From Planctomycetota bacterium (GTDB taxonomy: Bacteria; Planctomycetota; Planctomycetia; Isosphaerales; Isosphaeraceae), in assembly GCA_021818605.1 (NCBI GenBank), contig JAKAUH010000662.1, positions 1 through 20,006 on the forward strand: 20,006 bases of DNA, read 5' to 3'. The number at the start of each line of letters is the position of its first letter. Positions within the stretch are counted from its first letter, which is position 1. The notes below the pieces were generated by a model that was not told where the DNA came from, did not search any database, and saw nothing but the letters and a program-made list of their open reading frames with translations. A program made the translations under genes and the position numbers. Positions 16,201-20,006 of the stretch are shown piece after piece.

Positions 16201-18784
16201 CAATGCTCGCTCCTGAAGCCTCGCGGGCCAGACCTGTCAGCTCATCGATCCGCTCCAGCAGGGCATCGAACGAAGACCCCTCGATCGCGAACAGCCCGGA
16301 GCGGCGAAGCCGATCAGCCGAGATCAGGCGGTCGCCGGCCAGCGATTTCGCACTCGCGTCCCGCGGTCCTTCAATCAGCTCGACCCGCATCGCTCGCCGG
16401 GCCTGATTGGTACAGACCACACTGGCTCGCCGCAGCCTCTCATCCGGCGCCCTGAGCCAGAAACGGGCCGGCGCCAGCTTTCGGTCAGGTCCGGAGGAAT
16501 CCGGCCTCACGCCGTCGTGAAGGCACGCGACCAGGCGGACGAGCTCGACCAGCCCGCTTGCCACTCCCGCCGGCGCGGGAATCCCCTCTCGAGTGCTCGC
16601 GGCTGGTTGGATCTGGTGAATGACGGCGAGGATCCGCTGGCCGTCCCGGAGCGCATCATCGAGCCGGCGAAGCACCAGGCAGACCGCGGCGTCGTCGCCG
16701 GACCCGGAGCTGCCCAGGTGCTGACGCGCTAGCCCCGCGCGGGGATCGCCCGCCAGATCGATCGCCCCCACGACCGCCGCGTCGACCTCCCCCCGCCGAA
16801 GCCAGTCGACCGCGATCGCCGCCGCCTGGAGGCCAGACGTCTCGTCGGACGACACCGAGAGACTGGGCCCACCGATGCGGAACTCGCGCGCAACCCGGCT
16901 GGCGACCACACCACCCAGCGAGCCCATCGTCCGATCCGCCGAGAGCGCCGGGCCCGCGGAAGCTCGCAACTCGTCGGCCCACGTCGCCAGCTCATCGCGG
17001 GAGAGTCCCAGGCCCAGTTCGTCATTCCAGCGCCAGACGCTGTCCCCGATCGACCAGCGCAGGTAGAAGTTGGTCGTGTTCAGATCGAGCCCCGTCCCGA
17101 TCACCACGGCCGTTCGTGGGCCGAGGGACGGATCCCCGCCGGCGCCTTCGATCGCGTCACCGGCGACCCGAAGCATCAAGGACTGCTGAGGTAGCATCGC
17201 CGCCAGCTCGCGCGGCGGGATGCGGAACTCGCCCGCCTCGAACTCCAGCGTTCGGAGCCGCCGATCACCGCCCGAACCCGGATCGCCGAGGACCAGGTCG
17301 CCCATCGCTTCGCGACCGCGCTGCGGCCCGAGCTGAATTCCCACACCGACAATCGCGATCGGCGAATCGTCATCGGTCGTGGCCGAACCAACGGCGGGTT
17401 TCGGCGCGACCGGCGAGCACGATCCGGACGGCAGCCACTCCTCGACCAACACTTGCGCGTTGACACCACCGAAGCCGAATCCGCTGATCGCCGCCCGGCG
17501 AGGCTGCCGCTCTCCGCGGGCCGGCCAGGGTTCGGCCGCGCCCAGGACCCGAAACGGCGTCGTCCCGGGTTCCAGGCCGGCGCACGGACGATCGAGGTTG
17601 GCCGTGGGCGGGAAGGTCTGGTGTCGTATCGCCATCAGCACCTTGATCAGCCCGGCTGCACCCGCGGCCGTCAATGGGTGCCCGATGTTTCCCTTGACCG
17701 AGCCGATCACGCACTGGCCTGGCCGCCAGTCGCTGGACTCCCACAGCGCCGTCAGGCTCGCGACCTCGACTGCGTCGCCCCTCGGCGTTCCGGTGGCATG
17801 ACACTCGATCAGGTCGACATCACGCGGGTCCCAGCCTGCCTCCTCGTAGGCCGCGCGCATCGCGCGGAGCTGCCCATCGCGATCGGGGGCCATCAGGTCG
17901 CCCTGGCCGTCGTTCGAGAGTCCGATCCCGGCGATCACCCCGTGAATGCGCCGGCCGCTTCGCACCGCGTCAGCCAGCCGCATCAGCACGAACATGCCGG
18001 CGCCCTCGCCGACGATCAGTCCGTCCGCCGCGGCATCCAGCGGCGCAGCACGGCCCCTGGGCGACAGGGCGCGGAGCTGGCAGAATCCCATCTGCGTGTA
18101 GAGCGAGTCCGGCCGCGACACGCCCCCGGCGATCATGGCGTCGGCGCGTCCTGTGATCAGCTCGTCCGACGCCAGCTTCAGGGCATACAGCGACGATCCA
18201 CAGGCCGCGTCGAGCGCATAGGCAACACCTCCCAGCCCGAACGCTTCGGCGACGATCGCGGCCGACATGCCGGCCGGATGGAGGTCCGCCGGATGGAACG
18301 CTCGCACTCGACGCCCGGGAAGTCCCAGCGCCCGCTCGAACTTGCCGCCAAGCACGTCTAGCATCACCGCCGAGGCTGCCTGCGTCGGCAGCAGAATGTT
18401 GCCGAGGATCACACCCGTCCGGCCCCGGTTGAGCGAGTCCGGCCCTGCGTCGCTCCACGCCTGCGACGCCGCGCACAGGGTCAGATGGAACATCGGGTCG
18501 AGCCGGTCGACGAGATCGGAGTCGAGCCGCGTGCCGCCTGGGTCGAACCGCACAGGCTCGAGGAATCCTCCGCGCGTGGTGTAGACCCGGTCCGACTCGG
18601 CGATCCGCGGGTCGAGAACCGCGGTGGGATCGACGAGCCAGCGATCGGGCAGGACCTCGCGGGTGAGATCTCGACCGGCCACGACGTTCGACCAAAGCCG
18701 GTCGGGACGATCCGAGCCGGCGAACAGCCCGCCCATCCCGACGATTGCGATGGCTTTCCGGCTCGCTGAAAGATCGGAAGCCAT
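13292..18784 (-). CDS. PfaC-like PUFA/polyketide synthase subunit, KS-CLF-AT-DH-DH
   Basis: A complete 1830-residue iterative megasynthase subunit. Domains: KS (8-450) with Cys195 (DAACGSS), His329 (ECHATGT) and His369 (GNIGHP). CLF, a degenerate KS (474-720), has Glu648 where the KS Cys would be (SVSSDETSG). AT (925-1225) has VYPGLGNSF, Ser1018 (GYSMGE) and His1137. A variable linker (1230-1430) follows. DH1, a hot-dog fold (1430-1600), has MEAGQADLVLSGYLGVDF but not the HF..D.VMPG motif. DH2 (1620-1800) has the canonical CHFVDDRVMPG, with His1706 and Glu1720. This is the order of myxobacterial Pfa3-type proteins, minus their C-terminal acyltransferase. There are no ACP, KR or ER domains; these should come from PfaA and PfaD. 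It starts three bases after the PfaA-like stop. The product is probably an unsaturated acyl chain; its length is unknown. Confidence 0.88.
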   Translation of the reverse strand: MASDLSASRKAIAIVGMGGLFAGSDRPDRLWSNVVAGRDLTREVLPDRWLVDPTAVLDPRIAESDRVYTTRGGFLEPVRFDPGGTRLDSDLVDRLDPMFHLTLCAASQAWSDAGPDSLNRGRTGVILGNILLPTQAASAVMLDVLGGKFERALGLPGRRVRAFHPADLHPAGMSAAIVAEAFGLGGVAYALDAACGSSLYALKLASDELITGRADAMIAGGVSRPDSLYTQMGFCQLRALSPRGRAAPLDAAADGLIVGEGAGMFVLMRLADAVRSGRRIHGVIAGIGLSNDGQGDLMAPDRDGQLRAMRAAYEEAGWDPRDVDLIECHATGTPRGDAVEVASLTALWESSDWRPGQCVIGSVKGNIGHPLTAAGAAGLIKVLMAIRHQTFPPTANLDRPCAGLEPGTTPFRVLGAAEPWPARGERQPRRAAISGFGFGGVNAQVLVEEWLPSGSCSPVAPKPAVGSATTDDDSPIAIVGVGIQLGPQRGREAMGDLVLGDPGSGGDRRLRTLEFEAGEFRIPPRELAAMLPQQSLMLRVAGDAIEGAGGDPSLGPRTAVVIGTGLDLNTTNFYLRWSIGDSVWRWNDELGLGLSRDELATWADELRASAGPALSADRTMGSLGGVVASRVAREFRIGGPSLSVSSDETSGLQAAAIAVDWLRRGEVDAAVVGAIDLAGDPRAGLARQHLGSSGSGDDAAVCLVLRRLDDALRDGQRILAVIHQIQPAASTREGIPAPAGVASGLVELVRLVACLHDGVRPDSSGPDRKLAPARFWLRAPDERLRRASVVCTNQARRAMRVELIEGPRDASAKSLAGDRLISADRLRRSGLFAIEGSSFDALLERIDELTGLAREASGASIDDLARRWWQLHPGEHRLPLGIAIVADGLGALARLLDTARSAVRNGEANGEQFEGGTLHLSQPGQSRGVAFVYPGLGNSFVGMGRELGLLWPEVLRRQERESRRLHEQLAPEVWWTGVDLPPFADHRIPILGQVAVGSQVTDILLSLGIGPDAAIGYSMGETAALVALRAWTDRDELAGRLLSSRLFAMELSGSCEAARRTWGLPVGRTVQWAAGIVPRSIEDVRAAIAASGWSRVYPLIRNTRDETVIGGERDEVVGLVRGMGSPWLELPAVGTVHCEIGRSVESEYRALHDVATTAPEGIAFYSGVTARRYRVDRRTAADAITSQATRSIDFAATIEAASVDGIGLFIEVGPGSSCTRLIGRILDGRSHTAVSACRPDRDAFAAVLDVLAAVIAARRPVDLSRLYGTAGTDASRQKARPRAVVCVAVEPGEFLVSPLPSRRQATAKPTVPSMLQSTSGIHPIKTADGFDRPRAVSDVPSRVLPGLAGRMAAAEQARIEAHREYLRLAEGAADLIGRQIAHQFDLIARAGSVASGGDADRDAIGPADDGSSSGSVASPALHDRRQCLELAVGSVAAVFGPEFAEVDRLPTRVRLPDEPLMFVDRIVVLEGQPRSMTDGRIVTEHDVRPGAWYLEAGRVAPCVAMEAGQADLVLSGYLGVDFLTQGRSVYRLLDANVTFHRRLPVVGDVLSYDIRITKFFRQGTTILFRFEYDATVAGEPLITMRDGCAGFFTAEELASGKGITPARLDSRRAASSATDRPDELVPVSPSRLDESAIESLRRGDLGAAFGAPFDRVRLSDPIGLPGGQMGLLQRVAVVDPLGGPAGLGLIRAEADVRPGDWYMVCHFVDDRVMPGTLMYECCLHSLRILMMRLGWVGSRGQTAFEPVPGVANRLKCRGQITESSRRVTYEVTIKERGYRPEPYAIADALIIADGRPIVAVTDLALQLSRTGRYELEVLWADCRQIQATVR

Positions 18785-18787
18785 CGC

Positions 18788-20006
18788 TCAGCTCGCGTTC
18801 ACGGGGATGGAATCGACCAGTCGATTGCGGCGAAATGCCCGGGCCAGCGAGGCATCCACGACACACTCGTACGACTCAATGCTGGCCACAACCTCGCCGC
18901 GGGCGTCCAGGATCTGAATATCGGCCACGGCCCGCGAAGGGCTCGCCTGGCGGATCTCGGCCGCGACCCGGACCTCCCGGCCGCCGAAGTCGGGCCGGTA
19001 TTGCCGGTAGCGCCCGACCGCCGTCGGCAACGAGCTCGCTCCAAGCTGGTCCTGCGTCCAGAGCACCACGAGCTGGAACGCCGAATCGATTGCCAGCGGG
19101 TCCGTGATCCACCGCGAGCGCAGCGGCCGGTCGACCCATCGCGACGGCGACGGCGCGGTGAGGACCTGCCCGGCGATTCCCCGCTCGCCCGCCCCTTCCA
19201 CCGTCCGAATCCCTTGCATCGCCGGACCGTGAAAGAGCGCGCGGGTGTAGATGCTGCCCGGATCCCAGCCAGAAGGCAAAAGATGGGACCCCTCAAGACG
19301 CGGCGGCGGCGGCGCGGGATGCCGCGTCGCCAGCAGGACATTCGCCCGGCAGTGCAGCGACTCGCGCCCTTCCGGCGAGACGCTGCGCAGCTCGACGACC
19401 ACGCGATACGATTCGCCATCCCGCACACACTTGCCCACTCCCACTTCGAGTGTGGCCCCGTCGCGCTCGCCGTCGCCCAGCACCAACCCCTTGAACAGCC
19501 GAAGGTCGTCAACACCGCAAACTACCAGGCCGGGGTTCCGCTGAGCCGCCCCCTCGGCGCACCACTCGAGCAGCATCGCCATCGGCACAACGGCCCGGCC
19601 GTCGATCACATGGTCGGCCAGCACGGGCATCGACCGCACGTCCACCTGCCGGCGATGGACCGTCTCGAGCTTCGCGGCCGTCGGCGCGACGGGCATCGGC
19701 GCCTCTACAATCCTGTGCTCCGCCGAGGCCACGACCTCCGGAAGACCGCCGGCCAGAACGACGACCTCGACCGGACCCGGGCCGGAATCCTCGGCGCGGA
19801 TCTCGTCGACGACGACCTGGGCGCCCAGTTCGGTTGGGATTAGCCCGAGACCTTCCTTTTCGAAGACCGTGCGGAGCCCCGCGTCCACCATGCCGCCAGC
19901 CCACGGCCCCCAGTTGAACGAGACAACCCGGCAATCCGGCCAGCGGACCGCCGCACGCTGCGCCCACTTGTTAAGGTACTCGTTCGCCGCCGCATACGCG
20001 ACCTGG
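18788..20006 (-). CDS. PfaA-like PUFA/polyketide synthase subunit, C-terminal part (runs off right edge)
   Basis: The last 405 residues of a large synthase whose 5' part lies beyond the right edge; the frame is open to the edge. The first visible residues are the end of a ketoreductase domain (VAYAAANEYLNKWAQ, then FNWGPWAGGMVDAG). A C-terminal double hot-dog DH of the PfaA type follows: its catalytic His is in ADHVIDGRAVVP (codon 19610-19612, exact HxxxGxxxxP), followed by LRLFKGLVL. The second half has FHGPAMQG and the partner Asp in AIDSAFQLV (codon 19085-19087). PfaA proteins normally carry KS-AT-several ACPs-KR-DH, so the missing part should hold the ACP repeats. The stop is three bases before the next start, so the two subunits are translated together. 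A hglE- or other type I PKS relative is less likely given the PfaC-like neighbour. Confidence 0.87.
   Translation of the reverse strand, partial: QVAYAAANEYLNKWAQRAAVRWPDCRVVSFNWGPWAGGMVDAGLRTVFEKEGLGLIPTELGAQVVVDEIRAEDSGPGPVEVVVLAGGLPEVVASAEHRIVEAPMPVAPTAAKLETVHRRQVDVRSMPVLADHVIDGRAVVPMAMLLEWCAEGAAQRNPGLVVCGVDDLRLFKGLVLGDGERDGATLEVGVGKCVRDGESYRVVVELRSVSPEGRESLHCRANVLLATRHPAPPPPRLEGSHLLPSGWDPGSIYTRALFHGPAMQGIRTVEGAGERGIAGQVLTAPSPSRWVDRPLRSRWITDPLAIDSAFQLVVLWTQDQLGASSLPTAVGRYRQYRPDFGGREVRVAAEIRQASPSRAVADIQILDARGEVVASIESYECVVDASLARAFRRNRLVDSIPVNAS

Noticed and set aside
1..20006. tRNA, rRNA, CRISPR arrays, insertion sequences, phage attachment sites
   Set aside because: Read on both strands; no cloverleaf with CCA-end context, no spaced direct repeats, no transposase or integrase frame was seen.

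Overview
This is a GC-rich bacterial window with no RNA genes, insertion sequences or CRISPR visible. Its gene content (a PUFA-synthase-type megasynthase next to oleABCD, Rcp1-like signalling proteins, a UPF0261/TIM-barrel pair, and a small protein with a zeta-toxin-like partner) suggests a Planctomycetota bacterium, perhaps an Isosphaeraceae relative. That placement is inferred from protein character, not from a marker gene.

Layout, left to right. (1) 1-2275, minus strand: the N-terminal part of a glycogen branching enzyme (glgB), which runs off the left edge, preceded by quinolinate synthase (nadA). (2) 2276-2466: a divergent regulatory gap with a consensus TATAAT for nadA and a GC-rich leader hairpin. 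(3) 2467-5853, plus strand: a tightly overlapping three-gene signalling operon with a receiver-histidine kinase fusion, a membrane PAS histidine kinase and an Rcp1-like single-domain response regulator. None of the three has a DNA-binding domain. (4) 5831-7920, minus strand: a TIM-barrel 'PEP hydrolase' family protein and a UPF0261 (Tm-1-like) protein, whose reading frames share one base. (5) 7955-8519, minus: a small antitoxin-like protein and a zeta-toxin-like ORF that has lost its core by an in-frame internal deletion. (6) 8523-20006, minus: the C-terminal end of a PfaA-like polyketide/PUFA synthase (KR end plus DH), a complete PfaC-like protein (KS-CLF-AT-DH-DH), then oleA, oleB, oleC and oleD.

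The main point of interest is region 6. In the order of transcription (right to left), a PUFA-synthase-like iterative megasynthase is followed by the whole head-to-head olefin pathway. OleA condenses two acyl thioesters, OleD reduces the beta-keto acid, OleC closes a beta-lactone and OleB decarboxylates it to an alkene. Gaps are at most 52 bases, and oleB/oleC and oleC/oleD overlap at ATTGA and GTGA junctions. The arrangement suggests one transcript and a dedicated route from a megasynthase-made, probably polyunsaturated, acyl chain to a long-chain hydrocarbon. No thioesterase or acyltransferase release domain is visible on the megasynthase parts in the window, so OleA is a reasonable candidate for taking the chain. 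PfaD (enoyl reductase), the ACP repeats and the phosphopantetheinyl transferase would have to lie beyond the right edge or elsewhere.

Several starts were moved from the longest open frame to sites supported by a Shine-Dalgarno sequence, coupling to the upstream stop, or family N-termini: oleC (TTG at 11254), oleD (GTG at 9545), oleA (ATG at 13239), the UPF0261 gene (ATG at 7920), nadA (ATG at 2275) and the Rcp1-like regulator (ATG at 5332).
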